A DNA stretch of 19,914 nt from Clostridia bacterium (GTDB lineage Bacteria; Bacillota_A; Clostridia; Oscillospirales; CAG-272). The position numbers were made by a program, and so were the translations under genes. Numbering within the stretch: position 1 is the first letter of the stretch; the number at the start of each line of letters is the position of its first letter. The DNA lies in NCBI GenBank assembly GCA_017457545.1, contig JAFTHF010000236.1:1-19914 (forward strand), read 5' to 3'. The notes under the pieces are model-generated. The model was not told the DNA's origin. It did not search any database and was given only the letters and a program-made list of their open reading frames with translations. Below are positions 1-6,923 of the stretch, in pieces.

Positions 1-1060
1 CCTCTATGCTTACAACGGTGAAATGGCATTCACATCCGGCATTCTCAGCCTTGTTCTTGATAAGGCACCCACAGTATACTTCACAATAGGTCACGGTGAG
101 ACAGCCTTCAAGTCATGGAGTGATAAGAGTGAGCCTATCAGCGCAGAAACAATCCTTACATCAGAGGATATCAATCCCGATGCTAAGGCGCTTATGCAGC
201 TTTTCGTTGATAACGGATATATGGTTAAGCCTATCGACCTCCGTACAGAGAACGTTCCCGCTGATGCACGTGTTATTGTAATCAATCAGCCTGAATTTGA
301 CTTCTCAACAGACGAAACAGCTAAATTGAGAGCATATTACAGAAATTCCGGTACAGTATTCTGCTTCGCACCCTACAATGCAGACCTTTCCAATCTCTAT
401 GAGTTTGCAGAGGCACAGTGCGGTGTAACAGTTAACCCCATCTTTACAGGTGCTCCTGTAAAGGACCCCTCTACACTTCTTGCTAATAAGGATTCCTTCC
501 TTGGTACAGTTCCCGATAACAACGCAACCTCACAGTACTTTAAGACTATTAAGGACTTTGCCTCCGCAAAGGCTATTATCAGCAATGCTGCAACACTTAC
601 TCTCAATCCTCTTTACAACAATGACGAGGGATACGAGGAGAAGGACTACACAATGTATGCAATGCCTCTTATCACCACAAGCGCTAATGCAGAGCTTGAC
701 GGCGTAAAGGGCGTTTACAACCTTATGACAGTTACATCTGCGGTTGAGACCAACAAGATCAATATGAGACACAGCTACTCATACTTCCTTATGTGTGCTG
801 TTTCCGATTTCGCATCTAACGAAAATCTTACAAAGAGCAATGCGGCAAACGGCAAGATGATGGATGCGCTTATCCATACACTTGCTGCAAGAGAGGATAC
901 ACCCTCACTTGTAAATATCGACTTCAAGACATTTATCAACTATGACCTTGAAATCACACAGACACAGGCTAGAACAATTACAATTCTTATTTCCAGCGTT
1001 CTTCCCGTGGCTTGCATTATTTACGGTGCAGTAACAATTCGCAGGAGAAAACTCAAATGA
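1..1060 (+). CDS. GldG-family ABC auxiliary protein, C-terminal part
   Basis: The 5' end lies outside the window. The reading frame is open from base 2, giving 352 visible residues to the TGA at 1058-1060. The segment with VYFTIGHGE, followed by a region of alternating beta/alpha character containing VIVINQPEFDF, is typical of the extracytoplasmic GldG / ABC-type uncharacterised transport domain. In this family that domain accompanies an ABC ATPase and an ABC-2 permease. The protein ends in one hydrophobic membrane segment (around ITILISSVLPVACIIYGA) and a basic tail (TIRRRKLK), so the soluble domain should face outward and be anchored at its C terminus. It overlaps the next gene by ATGA, implying translational coupling. 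The ATPase and permease would be expected just upstream of the window. The family assignment is recognition from sequence; the transported substrate is unknown. Confidence 0.8.
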   Translation, partial: LYAYNGEMAFTSGILSLVLDKAPTVYFTIGHGETAFKSWSDKSEPISAETILTSEDINPDAKALMQLFVDNGYMVKPIDLRTENVPADARVIVINQPEFDFSTDETAKLRAYYRNSGTVFCFAPYNADLSNLYEFAEAQCGVTVNPIFTGAPVKDPSTLLANKDSFLGTVPDNNATSQYFKTIKDFASAKAIISNAATLTLNPLYNNDEGYEEKDYTMYAMPLITTSANAELDGVKGVYNLMTVTSAVETNKINMRHSYSYFLMCAVSDFASNENLTKSNAANGKMMDALIHTLAAREDTPSLVNIDFKTFINYDLEITQTQARTITILISSVLPVACIIYGAVTIRRRKLK

Positions 1061-2802
1061 CAAAGAATAAAATTGTACTAATATCACTGGCAGTTCTTCT
1101 TGTTGCCCTTGTGGTAGTGTACTTTGTAGTAGTTGCACCCCTTCTTGATGATGATATAGAATCACCTGAGCCTCAGGACGGAGAGGGTATATTCAATAAC
1201 AGACTTACTGTTTATGCACCCTTAGAGAATGACGCCATTGTTTCTGTTCATATCAAGAATACAAAGAGTGAGTATGAGTTTGTTCGCGAGAAAAACTCCA
1301 AGGGCGAGATGACAACTAAGATTAAGGGCTATGAAAAGCTTGCCTTTGATGAGTCTATCTTCAGCTACATTCTCTCCTATGCCACAGCTCCTCTTTCTGC
1401 AGATAATACCCCCTTCAGAAATCTTACAGATGAGCAGATGAAGGAATACGGTGTAACCCCCGACACCTGTCAGGCTACAATGACCGTATATTACAAGGAT
1501 GCAGACGGATCTACAAAGAGTCACGTATTAAGAATCGGCTATGCCACATTCACAGCTAACAGAACCTTCTATGTTGCCATAGACGGCAGAAACAGCGTAT
1601 ACAGATTTTCAAGCGCTGCCGAGGGCTCAATTCTTCTTGGCCTTAATGAATACATTTCCCCCATTATTTATGCGGGATATGCAACCTCCTCTGAGGCAAT
1701 GATAGAAATTACACATTTTTCTATCACACAGGGCTATCTTAAGGGAGAGCTTAAGCCTATTATTTACCTTACAGGTGCACCTGCAACTAATGCAGACGGC
1801 ACAGAAAGCACAAGCTATACCTGCCATGTATTCGATGATAAGGGTAACATTCTTAAGAGCACAGCGGCAGATGCCGACTATGTAGTTAACGCAATCGACC
1901 TCTTCTATACAAGCTTCCTTGGTGACCTTGTTGTTGCAATTGACCCAAGCAAGGAGCTTCTTAAGGAGTACGGTCTTGGCGATGACGATTTCCGTTATAT
2001 TATCAACGCACGTGATAAGAACGGTGATGAAATCAGCTCCTTCTTTATCAGTGCGCCTAAGACAGACCCCGAAACCGAGGAGATTTACTACTATACATTA
2101 GCATATCAGGCAGGCACACCTCTTCTTGTAAGAATACCCAGAGAGGCATTCGTTCCTCAGAATCAGTTTAAGGATATTGAGTCCACTGTATTCAGCGAAG
2201 AGTCCGTTCTTAACTGGGCAGCTACCAACACAGTTGGCGCAGGTCTTAGCGAGGCTATTAAGCCTGACGAGCAGTATTCCGGTGTTAAGTCCGTTACCGT
2301 AAAGGCTCCTATCGGCACCTGGAAGGACGGAAAGCTCCAGAATGACGGCGGTATGTTCCAGGATACCTACTATACAAACTACGTTCACGAGGCTACCAAG
2401 GATATTGATATTCTTATGATTACCAGTGCAAACGGCAGCTATCAGGACGAAAGAATGGCGACAGGCAAGGAATTCAACAAGTTCTATTACCAGCTTATCG
2501 CACATCCTATCCCCTCTCGCTTTAACGCAATGACAGAGGCTGAAATCGCAGAGAAGGCAACAGATGCGAATCTTCTTTTCACACTTTACGTTGAGCTTAA
2601 CGACGGTAGAGTACAGCTTCTTGAATACTACCAGATTTCCTCTGAGTATGTTATGATGAGAAATACTATGGGCAAGACCGTTAACGGCGCAGTAGTAATG
2701 GAAGAAACAAAAACAGTATTTGATACAACAAGAGGTCAGGTTATTGACTATCTTCAGGATTCACTTATCAAGCTTGTAACAGGCGTAAGGATTGATAACT
2801 AA
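1057..2802 (+). CDS. DUF4340 domain-containing membrane-anchored protein
   Basis: I chose the ATG at 1057, which gives 581 residues. It overlaps the stop of the GldG gene (ATGA) and has GGAGA about ten bases upstream; an in-frame ATG at 1012 lies inside the GldG gene and is unlikely. Residues about 5-28 form a single N-terminal hydrophobic anchor (KIVLISLAVLLVALVVVYF). A long extracytoplasmic body follows, with the repeated beta-rich pattern of DUF4340, for example RNLTDEQMKEYGV and later LLKEYGLGDDDF. DUF4340 proteins typically follow GldG-type proteins in the same operon and probably form the outer part of that ABC system. No catalytic motif is visible. I infer a structural or binding role; the substrate is unknown. 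Confidence 0.8.
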   Translation: MTKNKIVLISLAVLLVALVVVYFVVVAPLLDDDIESPEPQDGEGIFNNRLTVYAPLENDAIVSVHIKNTKSEYEFVREKNSKGEMTTKIKGYEKLAFDESIFSYILSYATAPLSADNTPFRNLTDEQMKEYGVTPDTCQATMTVYYKDADGSTKSHVLRIGYATFTANRTFYVAIDGRNSVYRFSSAAEGSILLGLNEYISPIIYAGYATSSEAMIEITHFSITQGYLKGELKPIIYLTGAPATNADGTESTSYTCHVFDDKGNILKSTAADADYVVNAIDLFYTSFLGDLVVAIDPSKELLKEYGLGDDDFRYIINARDKNGDEISSFFISAPKTDPETEEIYYYTLAYQAGTPLLVRIPREAFVPQNQFKDIESTVFSEESVLNWAATNTVGAGLSEAIKPDEQYSGVKSVTVKAPIGTWKDGKLQNDGGMFQDTYYTNYVHEATKDIDILMITSANGSYQDERMATGKEFNKFYYQLIAHPIPSRFNAMTEAEIAEKATDANLLFTLYVELNDGRVQLLEYYQISSEYVMMRNTMGKTVNGAVVMEETKTVFDTTRGQVIDYLQDSLIKLVTGVRIDN

Positions 2803-2827
2803 TTTCGTTTTATATAGGAGATAAAAA

Positions 2828-5164
2828 ATGGAATACAAATACGGTTATTTTAACGAATCGGGCGATGAATTTATTATCACCTCTCCCGCAACTCCCCGTC
2901 CCTTTGACAACTTTCTTTTCAACGATTCCTGCTATGCAAACGTGCATCAGACAGGTATAGGCTGCTTCGATTACCAGATTGACGGTAAGGAGGGCATTCA
3001 GCTTTATACAGGTGTAGGCCGTATCTGTGACTACGACGTATTCGGCAAGGATCACCTTTACAACCGTCTTGTTTACGTAAGAGACAATGAAACAGGCGAG
3101 TTCTGGACACTTAACTGGGAGCCTGTGTGCCACCCCTATCAGTCCTACAAGTGTACTCAGGGTATGGGCTACACACTTATTGAAAACAAGACAGCCGACA
3201 CTCTTGCTAAGATGAGAGTATTCGTGCCCGTAGGCAAGGACGCTTGCGAGCTTTGGAAGCTTTCTCTTAAGAATGAGGGCACAAAGAAGCGTTCATATTC
3301 TATCTTCACATATAGCCAGATTCAGTTTAAGTTCAAGTGGGGCTTTGACAGCTACGGTGACACCTTCTACCGTGCTACTCGCTTTGACGAAAACGAGAAC
3401 ACCTTCTATATGACAAAGCACCCCTTCATTAAGCCTCATAACTATCTTACAGCATTTATGGTAGCTGACAAGAAAATTGTAGGCTCTGACGGATGCCAGA
3501 ACGCATTTGTTGGTGATTACGGTACACTTTCCGCACCTCAGGTAGTAAGAGAGGGCGGCGCTAAGAACTCTATCGGCTCAGCTAACGCAACTATCTGCTC
3601 ACTCCAGTTTGATATGGAGCTTGAGGTTGGCGAGGAGCAGGATATTTCCCTTATCCTCGGTATCGGACAGGAGGAAAAGGACTCCGTTCCCTTTAAGGAA
3701 AAGTATCTTCTTAATCAGGAAAAGTACTTTGAGGAGGTTAAATCCTACTACAAGGCACTTTACACACAGAATCACATTACCACAGAGGATGAGCATCTTG
3801 ACCGTCTTATCAACTTCTGGGGCAAGCATGCAACCAACTTTGGCGCAACCTGGTGCCGTTGGGGCTACAACGGATACCGTGACATTGTTCAGCACGGCTT
3901 CGGCGTAGTTGCATTTAAGACAGACAGAACAAGAGAGATTCTTAAGGAGGCAGTTGCTAATCAGTACGCAAGCGGTATGGCTGTTCGTGGCTGGAACCCT
4001 GTTGATACTAAGCCCTACTCCGACTCAGCTCTCTGGCTTGAATTTACACTTACCGCATACCTTCGTGAGACAGGCGATATCGACTTCCTTAACGAGGTTG
4101 TTCCCTTCAGAGATGAGGGAGAGGCTACTATCCTCGGTCATATGGACAGAGCACTTAACTTCCTTGAATCCAACAAGGGTGAGCATGACCTTCTTCTTAT
4201 CAAGTTCGGTGACTGGAATGACTCACTTACAGGCGTAGGTAAGGAGGGTAAGGGTGAAAGCGTATGGCTTTCCATCGCTTATGCTCAGGCACTTCTTGAA
4301 ATGGCAGAGCTTGCTAAGTTCATGAAGGATGAGGCTAAGGAAAAGAATTACCTTGCAAGACGTGAAGCAATCGTTAAGGCTATCAATGCTAACGCTTGGG
4401 ACGGAGAATGGTACCGTCGCTGCTACACAGACGCAGGCAAGCCTCTTGGCTCAAACGAAAACAAGTACGCAAAGATGTTTATGGAGCCTCAGTGCTGGTC
4501 ACTTATTTCAGGTGTGGCAAGCGAGGAAAGAGCAAATACTCTTATTAAGGCTATGGATGAGCATATGGCAACACCTGTTGGTTATATGCTTCTTACTCCC
4601 TCATATAAGGAATTCGATTCCACAATCGGACGTATCTCTTCTATGGAGCCCGGCATCTGCGAAAACGGTACAATCTACTCACATACAAATATCTGGATGA
4701 TTCTCGGTCTTCTTAAGTACGGCAAGGCTGACCTTGCATATGAGCTCTTTAAGAAGATTGCCCCCGGCTACATTGAGGGCGACAACGCTGAGATCAAGAA
4801 CAAGTGCTTACCCTTTATGTTTGCTAACTGCTACCTTGGTCCTGAGCATAAGAACAGCGCATTCCAGATGGAATACAGCTGGATCACAGGCTCTGTTGCT
4901 TGGTACACCAACACAATGGAAAGCTATATGATGGGTATTCGTCCTACATACGAAGGACTTGTAGTAGATCCTCATCTTCCCTTTGCTAAGGGTACAATGA
5001 AGCGTAGCTTCCGTGGAGCTACATATAATATTACTATCGACAATGCAGACGTTAAGTACAAGGATATGACAGTATCCGTAGTAGTTGACGGTAAGGCTAT
5101 TGACGGCAATATTATCCCTGCATTTGCAGACGGCGAGCACGACGTAACCGTTGTAATTAAATAA
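2828..5164 (+). CDS. GH94-type glycoside phosphorylase (cellobiose phosphorylase-like)
   Basis: This is 778 residues, close to the usual length of about 800 for GH94. The start is supported by TATAGGAG ending eight bases upstream. The N terminus MEYKYGYFNESGDEFIIT and the PRPFDNFLF segment match the opening beta-sandwich of cellobiose/chitobiose phosphorylases. The (alpha/alpha)6 part has WCRWGYNGYRDIVQ, then FGDWNDS with the GDWND motif at residues 461-465, where the family's catalytic aspartate lies, and later MEYSWITGSVAWY near the C-terminal substrate site. GH94 enzymes reversibly phosphorolyse beta-glucosides in the cytoplasm to release a sugar 1-phosphate; no signal peptide is seen. The N-terminal region differs from classical cellobiose phosphorylases (FNDSCYANVHQTGIGCFDY), so the disaccharide cannot be named. 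Strongly biased codon use (CTT Leu, GGC/GGT Gly) suggests high expression. It may be cotranscribed with the two upstream genes (25-base gap) and ends at a strong terminator. Confidence 0.85.
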   Translation: MEYKYGYFNESGDEFIITSPATPRPFDNFLFNDSCYANVHQTGIGCFDYQIDGKEGIQLYTGVGRICDYDVFGKDHLYNRLVYVRDNETGEFWTLNWEPVCHPYQSYKCTQGMGYTLIENKTADTLAKMRVFVPVGKDACELWKLSLKNEGTKKRSYSIFTYSQIQFKFKWGFDSYGDTFYRATRFDENENTFYMTKHPFIKPHNYLTAFMVADKKIVGSDGCQNAFVGDYGTLSAPQVVREGGAKNSIGSANATICSLQFDMELEVGEEQDISLILGIGQEEKDSVPFKEKYLLNQEKYFEEVKSYYKALYTQNHITTEDEHLDRLINFWGKHATNFGATWCRWGYNGYRDIVQHGFGVVAFKTDRTREILKEAVANQYASGMAVRGWNPVDTKPYSDSALWLEFTLTAYLRETGDIDFLNEVVPFRDEGEATILGHMDRALNFLESNKGEHDLLLIKFGDWNDSLTGVGKEGKGESVWLSIAYAQALLEMAELAKFMKDEAKEKNYLARREAIVKAINANAWDGEWYRRCYTDAGKPLGSNENKYAKMFMEPQCWSLISGVASEERANTLIKAMDEHMATPVGYMLLTPSYKEFDSTIGRISSMEPGICENGTIYSHTNIWMILGLLKYGKADLAYELFKKIAPGYIEGDNAEIKNKCLPFMFANCYLGPEHKNSAFQMEYSWITGSVAWYTNTMESYMMGIRPTYEGLVVDPHLPFAKGTMKRSFRGATYNITIDNADVKYKDMTVSVVVDGKAIDGNIIPAFADGEHDVTVVIK

Positions 5165-5218
5165 TCAAATAATCAAAAACCGCGTTTCGTAAAGAAGCGC
5201 GGTTTTATTATTTGATTA
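5162..5218 (+). terminator. Long bidirectional intrinsic terminator after the GH94 gene
   Basis: The core stem is AAAACCGCG (5176-5184) with CGCGGTTTT (5198-5206) and a 13-base loop. It continues after a two-base bulge into a perfect 12-bp outer stem, 5162-5173 with 5207-5218. The right arm of the core ends in TTTT. The left arm begins at the stop codon of the GH94 gene. Confidence 0.9.
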
Positions 5219-5230
5219 TAACGGTTACGG

Positions 5231-5311
5231 GTGAAATTTTACCTTCGGTAAAGTGAAATTGCTTCACAGTGAAATTCACTCCGTGAGTGAAATTTTACCT
5301 TCGGTAAAGTG
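5231..5311. repeat. Cluster of GTGAAATT-spaced mini-hairpin repeats
   Basis: GTGAAATT occurs at 5231, 5253, 5269 and 5287. Between copies sit short palindromes: TTTACCTTCGGTAAA (twice, with the stable UUCG loop), TTCACAGTGAA, and TTCACTCCGTGAGTGAA (7-bp stem). The 25-base block 5231-5255 recurs exactly at 5287-5311. It lies in the intergenic space, after the terminator and before the next promoter. I recall comparable arrays in uncultured Clostridia, but the function is unknown. Confidence 0.8.
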
Positions 5312-5335
5312 TATTAAAAGTAAGAATTTTATAGA

Positions 5336-5354
5336 TTGTCCTGTCATAGGACAA
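5336..5354. promoter_or_regulatory. Inverted repeat upstream of the RNase III-like promoter, candidate operator
   Basis: TTGTCCT (5336-5342) and AGGACAA (5348-5354) form a perfect 7-bp inverted repeat around GTCAT. A further GTCC half-site follows in ACGACTGTCC (to 5363). It lies about 30 bases upstream of the -35 box. It could bind the XRE protein encoded downstream, or be only an RNA hairpin; binding is inference. Confidence 0.4.
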
Positions 5355-5384
5355 CGACTGTCCAAAACGGATAGTATTAACCTC

Positions 5385-5413
5385 TTGACAAAGCAAAATA
5401 GTAGTGATATAAT
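5385..5413 (+). promoter_or_regulatory. Perfect sigma-A promoter for the RNase III-like operon
   Basis: TTGACA (5385-5390) and TATAAT (5408-5413) are exact consensus hexamers with the optimal 17-base spacer. Transcription would start near 5420, leaving a leader of about 200 nt before the ATG at 5620. Confidence 0.9.
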
Positions 5414-5419
5414 TAAAGC

Positions 5420-5619
5420 ACAAGAGGTATGAGGATTTAAAACGCCTAGCATAAAATTTTCAATTTGATACCAACTATGTAAGTGGTTGCTTCAAATAAC
5501 TTTCTTTTATGTTTTGCTTTTTATATGTTTGTGCCCCGAAATGCACTGGGATAAGTGTTTTTTGTCGGGGCTATACTTATACCTTCTTGTAGAAATTTTA
5601 CAAGGAGGTTATTTTATTT
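5420..5619 (+). promoter_or_regulatory. Long structured leader, candidate attenuator with short ORFs
   Basis: The leader contains a start-stop pair ATGTAA (5477-5482) and a 27-codon ORF at 5509-5592 (MFCFLYVCAPK to YTYTFL) that has no clear ribosome site. That ORF overlaps several pairings that exclude each other. GCCCCGA (5533-5539) can pair with TCGGGGC (5565-5571). GTGC (5531-5534) can pair with GCAC (5543-5546). CACT (5544-5547) can pair with AGTG (5554-5557), which is followed by six T (5558-5563). The gene's ribosome site AAGGAGG is at 5602-5608. The layout is like the attenuation leaders of inducible accessory or resistance genes. I think I recognise related leaders upstream of ribosomal-protection tet genes but cannot confirm it. 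A riboregulatory role is inference. Confidence 0.5.
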
Positions 5620-6684
5620 ATGAATAACTTAACAAACGAAGAATTAATTTACATCCAGCAGGTAATCGATTATGAATTTGAAGAAATTCGATTATTAAGA
5701 CAAGCGTTCACAAGAAAATCCTACTCAGAAGAGGGAAACGGCGCATATAACAATGAGGTTTTGGAGTTTTATGGAGATAAAGCTCTTGAAATTGTTGTTA
5801 TGAAAAACTTATCGGAGCATTTTGGATCACGTAGTAATAACGGAAAATATGTTTCCAATAAAACAGAAGGACAGCTAACTGAATTAAAAAAGAAATTAAT
5901 TTGCAAAAAAACTCTTGCAGAAAGAATTGATTTCTTAGAATTACAGGATTATTTGCTTTTAGGTAACGGCGATATAGGGCTTGAAATACAGAATCAAGCA
6001 TCTGTAAAGGAAGATTTATTTGAAGCTATAATTGGCGCTGTGGCAATCGACTCCAATTGGGATATGGACGAGCTCGAAAATGTTGTTGAGAAAATGTTAG
6101 GACTTGAAAACTTAATAAATAATGCTGAAGAATCCATTAATTATATTGATGAAATTCAAATATGGTGTAGGAAGCGTGATTTTGTACCATCATTTGAATA
6201 TCAAATTTCCGAAGACGGATATGAGTGTATTTTGGAAATTTCGGAAAGTATTAAATATTTTAGAGAAATTGCTTACTCAAAAAAAGAAGCTCGTATGCTT
6301 GCATGTAAGGCTGCGTATGAATATCTTGCTAAAACAAATCAATTAATAACTGTTTATGATGAAGTTGGTTATCCGGAATTTGATACAGCAATAAATCAAT
6401 TACAAGAACTTTATCAAAAAGGATGTATAGAAAAGCCTTATTATTATTTTGAGGAAAGATATGATCATAACGGTAATCCAATATGGTTCTGCAGATGTGA
6501 AGCGGACGGTTATTATGCATATGGTGAGTATTCCTCAAAAAAACACGGAAAAAAAGATGTATCTTATGAAGTATTAAGATCTTTAATGGAGAGTTTATTT
6601 ACTTCATCAGATTTTTACAATGAACAAAATAATGACCATAATGATGATTATTTTGATGACGATGATGACGAATATTATCATTAA
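5620..6684 (+). CDS. RNase III-like protein with two dsRNA-binding-like regions
   Basis: This is 354 residues, longer than the usual bacterial RNase III of about 225-250. The RNase III fold spans about residues 17-155. NNEVLEFYGDKAL (44-56) matches the family signature, with E46, E49 and D53 at the positions of E. coli E38, E41 and D45. VKEDLFEAIIGAV (129-141) supplies D132 and E135, matching D114 and E117, so all catalytic metal ligands are present. Residues about 172-243 (DEIQIWCRKRD to SKKEARMLACKAAYEYL) look like a dsRNA-binding domain. Residues about 258-330 (INQLQELYQKG to KKDVSYEVLRSLM) look like a second, divergent one. The C terminus is very acidic (DDYFDDDDDEYYH). The start is fixed by AAGGAGG 12 bases upstream. 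Base use is clearly AT-richer than the neighbours, roughly a third G+C by eye, which suggests transfer. It is followed 14 bases later by an XRE regulator. It is unlikely to be the housekeeping rnc because of context and architecture; the dsRNA target is unknown. Confidence 0.8.
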   Translation: MNNLTNEELIYIQQVIDYEFEEIRLLRQAFTRKSYSEEGNGAYNNEVLEFYGDKALEIVVMKNLSEHFGSRSNNGKYVSNKTEGQLTELKKKLICKKTLAERIDFLELQDYLLLGNGDIGLEIQNQASVKEDLFEAIIGAVAIDSNWDMDELENVVEKMLGLENLINNAEESINYIDEIQIWCRKRDFVPSFEYQISEDGYECILEISESIKYFREIAYSKKEARMLACKAAYEYLAKTNQLITVYDEVGYPEFDTAINQLQELYQKGCIEKPYYYFEERYDHNGNPIWFCRCEADGYYAYGEYSSKKHGKKDVSYEVLRSLMESLFTSSDFYNEQNNDHNDDYFDDDDDEYYH

Positions 6685-6698
6685 GTGAGGTGTTCGTT

Positions 6699-6890
6699 AT
6701 GAGGTTAAAAGAATTGAGAATTAAATGCAGAGCGACACAAAAAGATGTTGCAGAATATATTATGTGCTCCCCTACTGTTTATTCTAGATATGAAAGAGAA
6801 GAGAGAGAACCTGATATATATACCTTGGGAAAATTAGCAGATTTTTTTAAAGTGACGGTAGATTATCTTATAGGTAGAACAGACAAATAA
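6699..6890 (+). CDS. Small XRE-family helix-turn-helix regulator
   Basis: This is 63 residues from the ATG at 6699. An in-frame GTG at 6690 is possible, but GAGGTG at 6687-6692 is well placed as the ribosome site for the ATG. Almost the whole protein is one Cro/CI-type HTH domain: LKELRIKCRATQKDVAEYI, then SPTVYSRYEREEREPD, then LGKLADFFKVTVDYLIGRTD, the classic ending of SinR/Xre-like repressors. There is no partner domain. The short gap to the RNase III-like gene and the shared AT-rich composition indicate one operon. It probably autoregulates the promoter at 5385-5413, perhaps through the inverted repeat at 5336-5354. The family call is firm; the target is inference. Confidence 0.9.
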   Translation: MRLKELRIKCRATQKDVAEYIMCSPTVYSRYEREEREPDIYTLGKLADFFKVTVDYLIGRTDK

Positions 6891-6892
6891 TA

Positions 6893-6920
6893 AAAAAGTC
6901 GCTCGGTTGAGCGACTTTTT
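6893..6920. terminator. Bidirectional terminator between convergent genes
   Basis: A perfect 12-bp stem pairs AAAAAGTCGCTC (6893-6904) with GAGCGACTTTTT (6909-6920) around a GGTT loop, with T-rich flanks on both strands. It serves the XRE gene on plus and the rhamnosidase on minus. Confidence 0.92.
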
Positions 6921-6923
6921 CTT

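Noticed and set aside
1012..1056. Upstream ATG as start of the DUF4340 gene
   Set aside because: It would add 15 residues encoded inside the GldG gene ahead of a good membrane anchor. The ATG at 1057 has the ATGA overlap and a ribosome site.
3599..4700. Several open frames of about 100-120 codons overlapping the GH94 gene on both strands
   Set aside because: They are arginine/serine/threonine/leucine-rich or cysteine-rich shadows caused by the biased codon use of the GH94 gene.
5231..5311. Possible CRISPR array or direct-repeat array
   Set aside because: Repeats are 8 bases with 16-22-base periods and palindromic spacers, with no unique spacers and no cas genes nearby.
5509..5592. 27-codon ORF as a real small gene
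   Set aside because: There is no ribosome site and it overlaps the leader hairpins, so I kept it only as a possible leader-peptide element within the regulatory feature.
5420..5619. Tetracycline resistance gene suggested by the leader layout
   Set aside because: The following protein is clearly RNase III-like, with no GTPase or efflux features.
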